Source: Gorsachius magnificus
Lineage: Eukaryota; Chordata; Aves; Pelecaniformes; Ardeidae
Length of the DNA: 64,000 nucleotides
Assembly (NCBI GenBank): GCA_034008185.1
Contig: CM067081.1
Location: 106,401,265 to 106,465,264 of the forward strand
Direction: 5' to 3'
How positions within the stretch are numbered: the first letter of the stretch is position 1; every line of letters starts with the position of its first letter. A program made the position numbers and the translations under genes. A model generated the notes under the pieces. That model saw only the letters and a program-made list of their open reading frames with translations. It was not told the origin of the DNA and searched no databases. Below are positions 37,666 to 48,605 of the stretch, piece by piece.

Positions 37666-39095
37666 TCATTGGCTATTTTCACCCAAAATCAAATCCCTTT
37701 GAGGTACGCATCGGACTTCCCCATCCTTCCACATCACCCACCAAGTGGATCCAGGTCCTTGAGCAAAAGCAATCCCATGGATGGGTTTGCCTTTACCTGA
37801 GGCAGGAGTAACCCAGACTGTCTTCCCCAGCATATTTTTTACATGCACTACAGGGACTTTATCCCCTTCTACAGTACGTAAGAGGTTTGATTGGGCAGGG
37901 CCAGCTCGGTTGGCAGATCCTCTAGTGTTGACTAACCAGGTAGCTTTTGCTAAATGTGTATCCCAATGTTTGAATGTTCCACCACCCATTGCTTTCAGTG
38001 TAGTTTTTAACAGTCCATTGTATCGTTCAGTTTTCCCAGAGGCTGGTGTATGATAGGGGATGTGATAGACCCACTTGATGCCATGATAGACATGCCCATT
38101 TGTCTATGAGGTTGTTTCGGAAATGAGTTCCATTGTCTGGCTCAATTCTTTCTGGGGTGCCATGTCACCACAAGACTTGTTTTTCAAGGCCTAGGATAGT
38201 GTTCCGGGCAGTGGCATGGGGCACAGGGTATGTTTCCAGCCATCTGGTGGTCGCTTCAACCATGGTGAGCACATAGCGCTTACCATGGTGGGTTTGTGGG
38301 AGTGTGATATAATCAATCTGCCAGGCCTCTCCATATTTGTATTTCAGCCACCGTCCTCCATACCAAAGAGGCTTTAACCACTTGGCTTGTTTAATTGCAG
38401 CGCATGTTTCATATTCATGGATAACCTGTGCAATAGCGTCCATAGTTAAGTCCACCCCTCGATCACGAGCCCATCTGTATGTTGCATCTCTTCCTTGATG
38501 GCCTGAGGTGTCATGGGCCCACTGAGCTAGAAATAATTCACCCTTATGTTGCCAGTCCAGATCCACCTGAGCCACTTCAATCTTAGCAGCCTGATCTGCC
38601 TGCTGGTTGTTTCGACATTCTTCAGAGGCCCAGCTCTTGGGTATGTGAACATCTTCGTGACGTACCTTTAAAACCAAGTTCTCTACCCAGGCAGCAATAT
38701 CTTGCCACAGTGCAGCTGCCCAAATGGGTTTGCCTCTGTGCTGCCAGTCGCTCTGCTTCCATTACTGCAACCACCCCCACAGGGCATTTGCCACCATCCA
38801 TGGGTCAGTATAGAGATAGAGCACTGGCCATTTTTCTCTTCCAGCAATATCTAAAGCCAGCTGGATGTCTTTCACCTCTGCAAACTGACTCGATTCACCT
38901 TCTCCTTCAGCAGCCTCTGCAACTTGTCTAATATGACTCCATACAGCAGCTTTCCACCTCCGATGCTTTCCCACAAGACAACAGGACCCATCAGTGAACA
39001 GGGCATATTGCTTCTAATTTTCTGGCAGTTTATTGTACAATGGAGCTTCTTCAGCACACACTGCCTCCTCCTCTGGTGATATTAGAGTGCAATTA
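37666..39095 (-). pseudogene. ERVL pol remnant: RNase H and integrase
   Basis: The minus strand carries the 3' part of an ERVL pol. RNase H (about 39090-38762) shows FTDGS, FAEVKDIQLAL and LYTDPWMVANALW, so the acidic residues look retained. Integrase follows. The 38677-38165 segment has a His-His pair (HDTSGH) and one Cys of the zinc-binding HHCC; the residue where the first Cys is expected is Tyr (IHEYETC). It also holds the first catalytic Asp (WQIDYITLPQ). The second Asp (EPDNG, codon 38135-38137) and the Glu (GKTERYNG, codon 38026-38028) are visible. The C-terminal domain fills 37989-37666. Stops at 39014-39016, 38762-38764 and 38165-38167, plus a frameshift near 38090, inactivate it. 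The reverse transcriptase and everything upstream are missing. About 400 bp without env separates the pol stop from the polypurine tract. Confidence 0.9.
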
Positions 39096-40237
39096 TATTT
39101 TACAGCATGAAAGAAGTTTGGGTTTTGGGGGTTTTTGTTGGTTTTTTTTTGAAATATGAAAACCCAGATGTTTCCAATCAAAGTCAAGGAGCCTGAAAAA
39201 AAGATTCATTTCAACTGTAGTATGAACTCTAATTCAGCAGCATTATACAATGTGAGCCTGTTTAACATGTGTGTGCTACCTCAGATTGTTGCATGTTTTA
39301 TTCATTTTCGTGAAAGTTGCAAGGTGCCACAGTCAACCTACACAGCAGTCAGGTTCTAGGTTGCTTTTTAGACATGAGATAACTCATTCTGAAAGCAGGG
39401 TGTTGCTCTAGCACCTCTTTCAGTGGTGTCAAAGGATACTACTGAGGTGAAAATATTTTTCCCAATTATGTACCTGTTTAATTCAAGTATTCAGTCAATG
39501 GGAAAGGAGTTGTTTACTTCTCTTTTTCTACTTCTTTTAACCTTCTGGTACTGTTGTTGGCACAAGATTGTCAGCTAGATTGAGATGCATTCAGAAATGT
39601 TCTACTTGCTTTCAGGTTGATAGTTACTTTCACAGGTTGTAAAAAAAAATCCCAACCAACCACCAACAACAAAAAAAACCTCTAAGAAAAGGTGAAAAAT
39701 TCCTTTAAAATAATAGTTGTGCAGCTGGCATTTTCTTTGCAAAATGGTGCAAATTCTGAGAATTGTTTCCTTTCTTCTTTATACTCTGCCTCCTTCCATA
39801 TGCAGTGCTGCACTTCTAACATTTGTCACAGCATGGGATCATTATGTATTGCTCCTGCTGTCCTCATTTCCCTTGAAGTTCATCTTCAACACTTTCATTT
39901 GGATTCTTTCATGTCCATACTAGTAGAACTGGTCCCCTTTATATACTACAACTGTGGCTTCATTGAATTCTTACTGTTTTGGGACAATGTTTCTATCACC
40001 ACCTGCCCAGCCCTAATTTTGTTCTAGCATCTAATTGTAATCTAATCTAGTATCAGACTCTCAGCCTGGCAAACCACATGGTTAAGTTCATGTTTCTAAG
40101 CTTTGAGTGTTTCTTTCAACCTTTTTTTGTTTAAAAACCTATTACTTGTATTTCAGCTTTATGTGGCATATATAAGACTACATCTGTTTAATTTCATGTG
40201 TTACAAGCACAGATTTTTTTTTTTTTTAATTAAATGA
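39096..40237. other. Unique DNA between two LTR elements
   Basis: It contains a T/G tract at 39118-39150 directly beside the truncated pol and an A-run at 39641-39649. There is a 111-codon open frame at 39692-40027 (+) without a recognisable domain, and a T-run at 40212-40227. No repeat family was recognised. Confidence 0.45.
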
Positions 40238-40456
40238 TGTGTTGCATTTGCATGGCAAAGCTTTGGTAGCAGAGAGTGGCTACAGAGGTGGCTTCTGTGA
40301 GAAGCTGCTAGAATTTTTCCCTGTATCCAGTAGAACCAATCCCAGCCAGCTCCAAGGAAGACTCATTGCTGGCCAAGGCCATCAGCAATGGTGGTAGCAC
40401 CTCTGGGATAATATATTTCAGAAGGGAAAAAAACCCTAAAAACCTGCTGTGGAATA

Positions 40457-40460
40457 GTAG
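40457..40460. repeat. Target site duplication, left copy (GTAG)
   Basis: Four bases before the nested LTR at 40461. They are identical to 41030-41033. With only four bases a chance match is possible, but the host LTR reads continuously across the site once the insert is removed. Confidence 0.6.
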
Positions 40461-40510
40461 TGATGTGCGGACACAGACTCCACAATCCGTAAGATTGTAA
40501 AGTAGGCATG

Positions 40511-40516
40511 TTTATT
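40511..40516 (-). promoter_or_regulatory. Polyadenylation signal AATAAA of the nested LTR
   Basis: TTTATT on the plus strand, AATAAA on the minus strand, 50 bp from the LTR end and about 120 bp after the TATA-like box. This spacing is normal for an LTR with a short R. Confidence 0.65.
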
Positions 40517-40631
40517 CAGCGCTGGGCAGCACGGGGGGTAGTCCCACCAAAGTCGTGCGCACCTCCACACGGCAACTTGTCCTGTTTATATGTAGCAAAG
40601 TGTTACATATGCATGAAGTTTCCCAATACGC

Positions 40632-40641
40632 CTATATATAT
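40632..40641 (-). promoter_or_regulatory. TATA-like box of the nested LTR
   Basis: An alternating TATATATA on either strand. On the minus strand it lies upstream of the polyadenylation signal, as expected for the U3 promoter. Confidence 0.5.
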
Positions 40642-41029
40642 GCATAACCTGTCCCCGCTTTGTATTAAAATTAGTTTCATGAGGTCATTTCTATAAGTCC
40701 CTCCTGACTGCGCTTACTCAGTGCCTCCTTGTGGTGGTCGTCGGGGGTCGTGGGGATGAAGGCTGATGGCTCCTCTTCGTCACCACTAGTAACCCCTTGT
40801 TCTTGTACAGACTCAGTTGCTTCTTTGCTCTTGCCCAAACTGCAGGGTGTTCTTATCAAGAACTGTCCTTCGTAAGGAGCCGCAAATCTTCCTGCGTCAG
40901 TTAGTTCGCACAATAGTTAGCAAAACATTTGAGCACTATCTATCAATTTGATTCTCTGGGCTATGCAGCAATCTAGACAATTATTACGAAGCATCTTATC
41001 TACTAAGCTTCCCTTAACCCCTTCTCTCA

Positions 41030-41033
41030 GTAG
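41030..41033. repeat. Target site duplication, right copy (GTAG)
   Basis: It follows the nested LTR end; the host LTR resumes with CTGGAGAAACAG. Confidence 0.6.
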
Positions 41034-41900
41034 CTGGAGAAACAGAGGAGTGAGAGGATGTGAGAGAAACAGCCCTGCAGACACCAAGGTCAGTGAAGGA
41101 GGAGGTGCTCCAGGTGCTGGAGCAGAGATTCCCCTGCAGCCCCTGGCAAAGACCACGGTGAGGCAGGCTGTCCCCCTGCAGCCCATGGAGGTCCAAGGGG
41201 CTGGGTCGGATGCCTGAATGAGGTTGTGACCCTGTAGAGAGCCCACTCTGGAGCAGGCTCCTGGCAAGAGCTGGGGATCAGTGGAGAGAGGAGCCCACAC
41301 TGGAGCAGGTTTTCTGGCAGGACTGGTGACCCCACAGGGGACCACACTGGACCAGTCTGTTCCTGAAGGACTGCACCTCATAGAAAGGATAGACCCAAGT
41401 CGGAGCAGTTTGTGAAGAACTGTAGCCTACACGAAGGACTCGTACTGGAGAAGTCTCCTGTGAGAGGGGCCCCATGATGGAGCAGGGGAAGACTGTACGG
41501 AGTCCTCTCCCTGAGGAGGAAGGAACAGCAGAGACAATGTGTGATGAACTGATTGCAACCCCATTCCCTGTCCAACTGTGCCGCTTCTGGGGGGAGGAGG
41601 AAGAGAAAATTGAGAGTAAAGTTAAGCCCAGGAAGAAGGGATGGGTAAGGGAGAAGGTGTTTTAAGATTCAGGGCTTTATTTTATTCTCTCCTACTCTGA
41701 TTTGAATTTTGGTAGGAAATTAAACTAATTGCCCCAAGTCAAGTCTTTTTTGCTCATGGTGGAAACTGGCAAATGATCTCTCCCTGTCCTTATCTCGACC
41801 CATGAGTCTTTTGATATATTTTCTCTCCACTGTCCAGCTGAGGAGGGGAGTGATAGACCTGCTTGGTGGCACCTGGTGTCCAGCCAAGCTCAACCCATCA

Positions 41901-44900
41901 TGAATGACAATCAACTGACCTCAAATGCATGAAAAGCAACAGCTGGTGAAAAGAAGAATATTGGACTTCTTTTCCTGTGGCATGAATAATTGCTTGTAGG
42001 TTCAGAGACAGTGTAGCTTAAACTTCTGTTGGAGCACCCAACTAACTCCTCTGTGTTAACTTTGACTTTCTGTTGGTGGCTTGTTTAACATGATAGTCAC
42101 TTTGCACTCAGAATTAGAGGTCTGTGATTTATTCAGTGTTTATATTTTGATCTATCAGTATTCCTTGGTCTGTAATTCTGTGCAACGCAGTTGATTCCAG
42201 CTTTTTCATCTCACCTGCCAAACTGTCACAACCCAATCAGAACTTTTCCTCCCTTCTTCATGGACTGCCTCTCACGAGCATTTGAGATTATGTTCTAACA
42301 TTATGTTTGTGATGTCTTTCTTACATTCTTATGTCTACTGTGTTCAACTTGGCTGTTGTGGCAGAGGATCTAAGTTGTTCTGGAATTGTGTGCTCTGTCT
42401 GCTGCATAAATATTTTAAATCAGCATTTTTTCCCCAGATTTCCTATAAGATTATTCCATCTGTTACAGCAGTCATATGCTAAATAGGGTATGGATGACAA
42501 GGATATACAACTGTGATTCTTTCATATACTTTGATAACAAATTTAGATGAGATGACAAGTACAATAAAACAAATGCAGATTAAGCAGAGTTTATAGTGAA
42601 AATGGTCTAATAAGCTTGCTACTATCACAAAAATAAAACTGGGAAAATAACAAATCCTTAATGATAACTTTTAATGTGCTTCTACAGACAGTACTATCTT
42701 AATATAATGGTAAATAATGGAAAGTGCTTTTTGGTTTGGAAAAAAATTACAGCTGCTCAGAAGGAATTGGAGATTTCTGATGAATTTGGTAAGTAGTTGT
42801 TTCCAGTAATAAAACCTTGTGGTGGCTTTTGGTAGCCCACTGAGAATACATATACACATCTATCTTTTTATCATTGTGATAAAATGTCAGCAAGAAAAAA
42901 AAATGCATGCAACCTTAAACAGTCATTAGAGATGGCTATTCTCAATATACAAAAGGCAACAATGTTCATATGGTTAACATCAGCATTAGTAATCCAAGAC
43001 CAGTTTCTCACTGAAATGTTAACAGCTTTTCAAGGGGGGAAAAGAAGAGGTTTGGTTTTGTTTTGTTTTTTAATGTTCCCAGAGACTGAGCATGTTGCTG
43101 ATGAATCTAAATAGACATGAGTGTAAACCACAATATTTTTGCTTCCTCTGCTCTCATGAAGCATGCAATTACAGTGTGATATCTAAAGGTACTTGCATCT
43201 GTATTTATGGAAAGACTAATCAATCTGATCCAGGTGTGTTTTCCTTTTGCATGACAGTGAAGTTTCTGCATATTTACTTCTCCCAGTAAAACACAATTCC
43301 ATTAACTGTAGTAGCTGTCAATTGCTTTATCCATTCAGTAGAGGCTTATGTGCAGTAACTATAGTTCAGACAATAGCTTGAATGTCTGAATAAGTATCAG
43401 CAAAGAGGAAAAAAGAAAAACAACCCAACAACAAAGAGTATGCAAAAGTATGTGTTGACTGACTTTATTCAATATGTAATCAGCAGTGATTTGAATTCTT
43501 ATTTCCTACAGCAGCTTTGTTTGCTCCAACAGTCCTATTCTAGATCTTCAATTAACTTCCAAACTGTTTTAATACTGTCTGTCACTGGTCTCAGAAGAAC
43601 TGTTGGAATAAATAAGCAGAGAAACTGCCCCTTCACTCACAATTCTGCCCTTGGGCTAGTGGATAAAGATATTGGTAGTATAGCTGGTACGCTACAGAAC
43701 ACTTTTCTCTATATAGTTAAATATTCTCTGATGGATCTGGCTTGAAAACTGTTTTCCAGGCTTGGGGAGAAAAAAAAAAAAAAAAAATCTGATTGGCTCT
43801 TAGAGCTGATACAAATTATTGTTTGCATGCAATGCATAAAGAACCAGTGGCTTCTGTTACAAATAACAAAACAAAGCTAAGCAGAGAGAGAAGACAAATG
43901 GCTGACTACTTTTCTATGGAACTATAGGAATTGGTTTAAGTTTGGTCATTCTAAGTTAGTGAAAGAAAAAGCTTTCTGGAAAGAGAAGTCAAGATACATC
44001 CACCTCTGTGCAAATCAAAACAGTTTGCGGTATCTCTTCACTGCAACCATCGCAGACATAGTATTCTTTTATTCACATCATAATCTCCATTTCATTATGT
44101 TTGTTTTATGCACACATGACAGAAAGAGGCAGGAATTCTTTAGTACAATATACTCTGAAGGCAGAGGGACGTATTTGTTGCTCTGTATTCAAGTAATATC
44201 TATTTCAGTGTTTCCACAATTGTCTGTACATTAAAATCGCTAAAACAATTTTGTGAACTGTTATATTCCCTAATAGTATAAACTTCCATTATGAATTAAG
44301 ATAAAAAAATTGACTTCTTTTACAGATACAAAAAGCAATCAAGTCTTTTTTTTCCCCTTTTTTTAGTGTTTTTTAAAGAGAGATAATCAAGCTCTTCTAT
44401 GCATTCCCCTTAAAATATTGTACAAGTGTAACAGATTTGGTTAATCATAAAGTAATTCAGGAAAATAACAACTTCTTAGAAGTAAGGAGTATCTGGTGGT
44501 TTGGTTTGGGATTTTTTTTTTTTTTAATATGGCATGCATGACTTTTGTGAAGAAAATGGAATAATCTTAATGTAAGGTCATATAGAAAACAGATTTATTA
44601 TTCCTATCAAAAAATAATCCAAAACAGTCTCCTATCTTAAGCCTTGACTTATTTCTCTTTTACTTTTGTTTTGCTGTAAAACATACAGAGAAGTAGCTAA
44701 CATCCTTCCTTTCCATGTTTACACACAAATAAAACAAATATGGAACTGCTACTTAAAATAGAAATGTCTTTCCTGCAAGATCAGCTTTGGTCTTTGAATA
44801 TAAATACTAAAAGTTTTGATAAGTGATCATATGGCTTCTTATGTCATATCTCAAGTACTTTCAAGTATTCATATTTCAAGTACAGAAAATATCTGCTGGT

Positions 44901-47584
44901 ACTGAAATATAATTTGGTTGCTAAACAGTGTTCAACCAGTTAAGGTTATTGTCAGTCAATTCTAATTGTCTGTATATTGTTTGATATTTGAAAATGTTAA
45001 AGAAATATTTTTCCAAAAGTCTGATGAAAACTCTTTGAATGGAATATGACAAGATGGAAAGAATTAGCAGCTCGGAGGCTTCAGTTCTTTTAGTGGATTT
45101 CCTTGGATTGCTTAGAAATTATCTAGTTTTAAAAAGGTTAATTTTCTTATTTCTGATTATGTAGACTTCACAAGGTGCTGAACTTCCTTTTGACTTCCTA
45201 AAAACTTACTTAAAACACTTCTAGCGTTTCAAACTTCATAGCATTAGTGCCTGCAGCAGTAACTGAAGATAAAATCTGTAAGATATAATTGTTTGAAAAA
45301 CTTGGTATAATTAAGTTACATATATCTGGAGTCCAGCCTTCAATATACTGTTTTGACTGATTGATATTTCAGAGTTTAAATACAACTTTAGAATCTACAA
45401 TGAAAGTAAACTTTGATTAACTCCCTTGGGTTGAAAACTGCTGGAAAAAAGAGAAGAGAATAGAGCTAAGAGTAATCTCCAGATCAATCCAACAGCCCTT
45501 TGAATCCAAGTATTCTGTGAGTAAAGAATAGGAAAAATATCTTTACTTTTGTGTTATCAGAACTGCGCTTTGTCAAAAAACTTGGACAAAATACATGCAG
45601 AGTTCTTATTTTAAGTATTGTGAAGGGAAGATAGTATGGGGTGTTTGGTTATTTTTTTAAAAAAAAAATTCATAGCAAAGCTGAAAAGTGCCAGGAGTAG
45701 GGGAAAATACAAAACACAAGATGGAGCAAACAAGGGGTCAGGAAGAGATCAGATACTCAGAAAAAAACCTACTGCTTTCTGCCAGTTTCTCCTTTTGTTA
45801 TTGTTGGCACAGCTTTTTTGGCTTCATTTTACAGTTTCTCTTCCAAACCTGGAAGGTTTAAAGGAAAAGAAAAACTTGAAATGTCTTCAGTGGCATCAGT
45901 GAAGGAGCTGTCAAGGAAGTTCCCCTCAAACCAGAAGCAAGTGCTGAAATGCTGTTCTCGGCTTTGGTCTTGGATTTGTGCCTTTCTGACAGAATTTTTG
46001 TCAGTGCTATTTTATGGAAGATGAGTTTGAAAAAGGTGTCTAGATATAGCCTACCCCTGAACTAAGAAAGTTCTATTGGTTTGGCATAGTGTACTACCAA
46101 AGATTGATAGAGGAGAGGGATACTTGGGTCAGCTTATTTTGTGGGCTTCAGCGCATAACTGGATATTCTCTTATATAATGTCTTGAAAATTTCTTGTACT
46201 GTAACACTTGCAAAAGAACCAGTCCCACCCTTGCAATGTCTCTTTAAGCCTGCTTGCATGCAATCTCTTCTCATGCAGTCTTCGCTGTCTGTCTAGTTTG
46301 GAAGCTTTTCCTAAATTTAAGTATCCTTGGCTGCTGTTATATTTGTCCACTGAAGAAATGGAGATGATTCCTTTCAATTTTTCAGTAATTCTTTGTGTAT
46401 TTAGAGACTGTTGAATCCCCTGGTCTCATCTTCCTCCCCCTCATTTTCTAGGCTTTAGCTACTAAATAAAGAATACATTTACACTTATGTATTTACACTG
46501 AATTTACATAAAGTATTTGACTAGATATTATCATAGAAAGCATGCTAACAAATACAGTAAACCAAGAGATTGTACCAGTAAACAGATTAAATAATTTTCC
46601 TTCAATGAAACAAAAACTTTTTCCTTTGAAATTAAAACACGCATTGCTAAGTGTTTTAAACATTTAGGTATTTAAAATGGCATATATACTATGAATAGAA
46701 AAAGAAAAATAATCAGAATGTTTGACAGTAGGACTGAAATTGGTTTATGGGAGTGGTAAAGAAAAAACCCACTACGTAAAATATATAGCTGCTTATTGGA
46801 ATTTAAAAGCTATTTATTTTGTGTTTTGTAGCAGGAAAAAAATGTGTTTTCCTAGGAACATATACACAGGAAATTGATAAAACCACCAAGCTTATTTCAC
46901 AACTCAACTGTAAGCACATGTACATCAAGAACAAAAACTAAGTGAATCGCCTCAAAAAGCAGCTCAGAGCACTGTGTTGGTATGTACTGGGTTTTTTACA
47001 GATGAGGAAAAAGCATGTTTCTGTGAATGAAGGATAAACTACCTCAGTTTATACAAAATATGTGAAACTTTTTTTTTGATAGAGCAGCCTCTTTAATTTT
47101 GTTGGTTGGTTTCGTGTTTGGATTTTTTTTGGGAAAACCCCCCAATTCTTCTAGCTAAAATCTCAATTTCAAAATACCCTTAGTCAAACTGTATGCTGAG
47201 TATTTGATAAGGATGTTTTTCTTCACTCATAGTGAATTCTTAAATATTGTAATCTTTGATTCTGTAATAACGGAGTAACTAAAATTTTGGATCTGTTGGA
47301 GTTAATGGGAAACTCTTTCTAAAGCGGGAAAAAACCCCAAACCACTACTATGTATATTTTATTTTCTTGAGGAATCCTTCAGTATTTCCATCCTACATGT
47401 GGGCTGGGAGATAGAGTTAATCCCTCCAGCCCCTTACTGCACATATTTGTTCAAGTAAGTTTTTAAAATTAATTTCCCTTTCAAAGTTGTGATGAATATG
47501 AGAATTCATTGATGACTGAGATCTTGTAGTTATTAAAGGCTGTTCTGAAGATTTTTAGGATCATCAGAACTCTACTTATGCAGC
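41901..47584. other. 5.7 kb AT-rich unique DNA, no gene recognised
   Basis: No LINE or LTR was recognised. Homopolymers include about 18 A at 43771-43788, T-runs at 44513-44525 and A-runs at 45659-45668. Open frames of 60-101 codons here have no recognisable domains. No RNA gene was seen. Confidence 0.45.
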
Positions 47585-48163
47585 TGTACCAGTTCTGGCT
47601 GGGATGGAGTTAACTTTCTTCATAGCAGACTGTATGGCACAGTGTTCTGCATTTGTGAACAGAATAGTGTTGATAACACACTGATTTTATTTTTTGCTGT
47701 TGCTGAGCAGTGCTTGCACAGTGTCAATGTTTCCTCTTTTTTCCCATTCTGACCCTGCAGTGAATAGGCTGGGGGTGGTCAAGTAGTCCAAAGGGGACAC
47801 AGCCAGAACTGGCCAAAGGGATATTCCAAACCCTGTGATGTCACATTTAGAAATAAAAACTCTGGGATAGAAGGATGAAAGAGGAATTCATGGTTATAGC
47901 ATTTGTCTTCCCAACCATTAGCATGTGTTGAGGCCCTGCTTTCCAGGAAGTGGCTGGACAACCTCCTGCCAATTAGAAGTAGTGAATGAATTCCTCTTTT
48001 TGCTTTGCTTGTTTGTGCAGCTTTTGCTTCACTCAGTGGACTGTCTTTATCTTGATCCACAAGACTTTTTGTCTTCTTTCTATTTTCTTCCCATCCCACA
48101 GCAGAGGAGAGTAAGCAAACAGCTGTGTGGTGCTTAGCTGCTGGCTGTAGTCAACCCACTACA
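47585..48163 (+). mobile_element. ERVL 5' LTR (579 bp)
   Basis: It starts TGTACCAGTTCTGGCTGGG and ends CAACCCACTACA. It is collinear with the minus-strand LTR at 36678-37268 (GTTGATAACACACTGAT at about 47668) but has clearly diverged, so it belongs to a different subfamily or age class. The central block GTCTTCCCAACC and the later GAATGAATTCCTC are shared with 63462-63677. A TATA-like AAATAAAAACT lies near 47852. The ATTAAA signal found in the other copies is lost. Sequence after the end continues into retroviral leader, so this is a 5' LTR. That explains the absence of a flanking duplication on the right. Confidence 0.85.
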
Positions 48164-48605
48164 ATCCTTTTTGGCCTCCCAAGTGGGACTACTACAGATT
48201 GATTGATTCTTACTGATCACTCCTCAGCTATCAGGCTGACAAATCACCTCATGGGTGGGAACCAGGGAGCTGCAGTTGCTGAGATATTGCTGCCAGTACA
48301 CTGTCACTGTAGAAATTGGCACTTGTTGTTCTTTGACACGAAGCAACCCCACAACAGAAGGATTATCTGAGAGGCTGAGCAAGGTAGACAGGTGTTTAAT
48401 CTTCTTTGTATCCTCAATGGCTACACCAGAGGCCCATCACTATCCTCTTGTGTCATGAAGGTATTTTTTCTGAGGTAGCCTATGTGAAGTATACACAGTG
48501 CCTCCAGGATGGTCACAATAGGATGCCTCTGCCACTTCTGCACTCAGCCTTACCCCATCGTCCAACCCAGACAACAGATGCCCTAGTCATTAAAGGGTAT
48601 AAGAG
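48164..48605 (+). pseudogene. ERVL leader and start of the internal region
   Basis: Directly downstream of the 5' LTR, this 440 bp has the place and character of the ERVL leader and 5' gag region. A frame at 48255-48458 reads TRELQLLRYCCQYTVTVEIG, then SMATPEAHHYPLVS; an overlapping frame covers 48406-48609. I did not recognise a gag domain with certainty. The rest of gag, pol and the 3' LTR are missing: the provirus is cut at about 48605, where AT-rich unique DNA begins. It cannot make virus proteins. Confidence 0.6.
48170..48190 (+). promoter_or_regulatory. Probable tRNA primer-binding site of ERVL
   Basis: TTTGGCCTCCCAAGTGGGAC begins a few bases after the LTR end, where a retroviral primer-binding site must lie. 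ERVL elements are primed by leucine tRNA, and the AAGTGGGA core fits a decayed leucine-tRNA site. The assignment is inferred from position and partial match. Confidence 0.5.

Larger units (their letters stand above)
40461..41029 (-). mobile_element. Nested solo LTR (569 bp) inside the long LTR
   Basis: On the minus strand it starts TGAGAGAAGG (41029) and ends CCGCACATCA (40461), flanked by GTAG on both sides. A 4 bp duplication would point to a class I (gammaretrovirus-like) ERV. Some sequence features recall avian class II LTRs, which make 6 bp duplications, so the class is uncertain. A TATA-like TATATATAGG (40632-40641) and an AATAAA signal (plus TTTATT at 40511-40516), both on the minus strand, define a short R region. 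The plus-strand text CACAGACTCCACAATCCGTA near the left end lies in U5. It must be younger than the LTR it interrupts. Confidence 0.8.
40238..41900 (+). mobile_element. Long ERVL-type LTR (~1.09 kb without its insert)
   Basis: It starts TGTGTTGCATTTGCATGG and ends CAGCCAAGCTCAACCCATCA. Between them are tandem-like blocks built on ACTGGAGCAG/GGCTGGAGCAG (41090-41480) and the 3' block CCCCAAGTCAAGTC shared with 9322-9684. A second LTR (40461-41029) is inserted in it. Removing that insert and one GTAG copy leaves about 1,090 bp. The left flank is AATGA; the same five bases occur at 41903-41907, two bases past the apparent end, so a 5 bp duplication is likely but not clean. No retroviral genes are present: it is a solo LTR. 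Short open frames on both strands in this region are artefacts of the repeats. Confidence 0.85.

Noticed and set aside
40917..41381. 154-codon minus-strand open frame
   Set aside because: It crosses the junction between two LTRs of different families, so it cannot be a real conserved gene.
36678..48605. The minus-strand ERVL 3' half and the plus-strand ERVL 5' end as one inverted provirus
   Set aside because: The two LTRs differ at many positions (the first 20 bases already show several differences) and belong to different subfamilies, so independent insertions are more likely.
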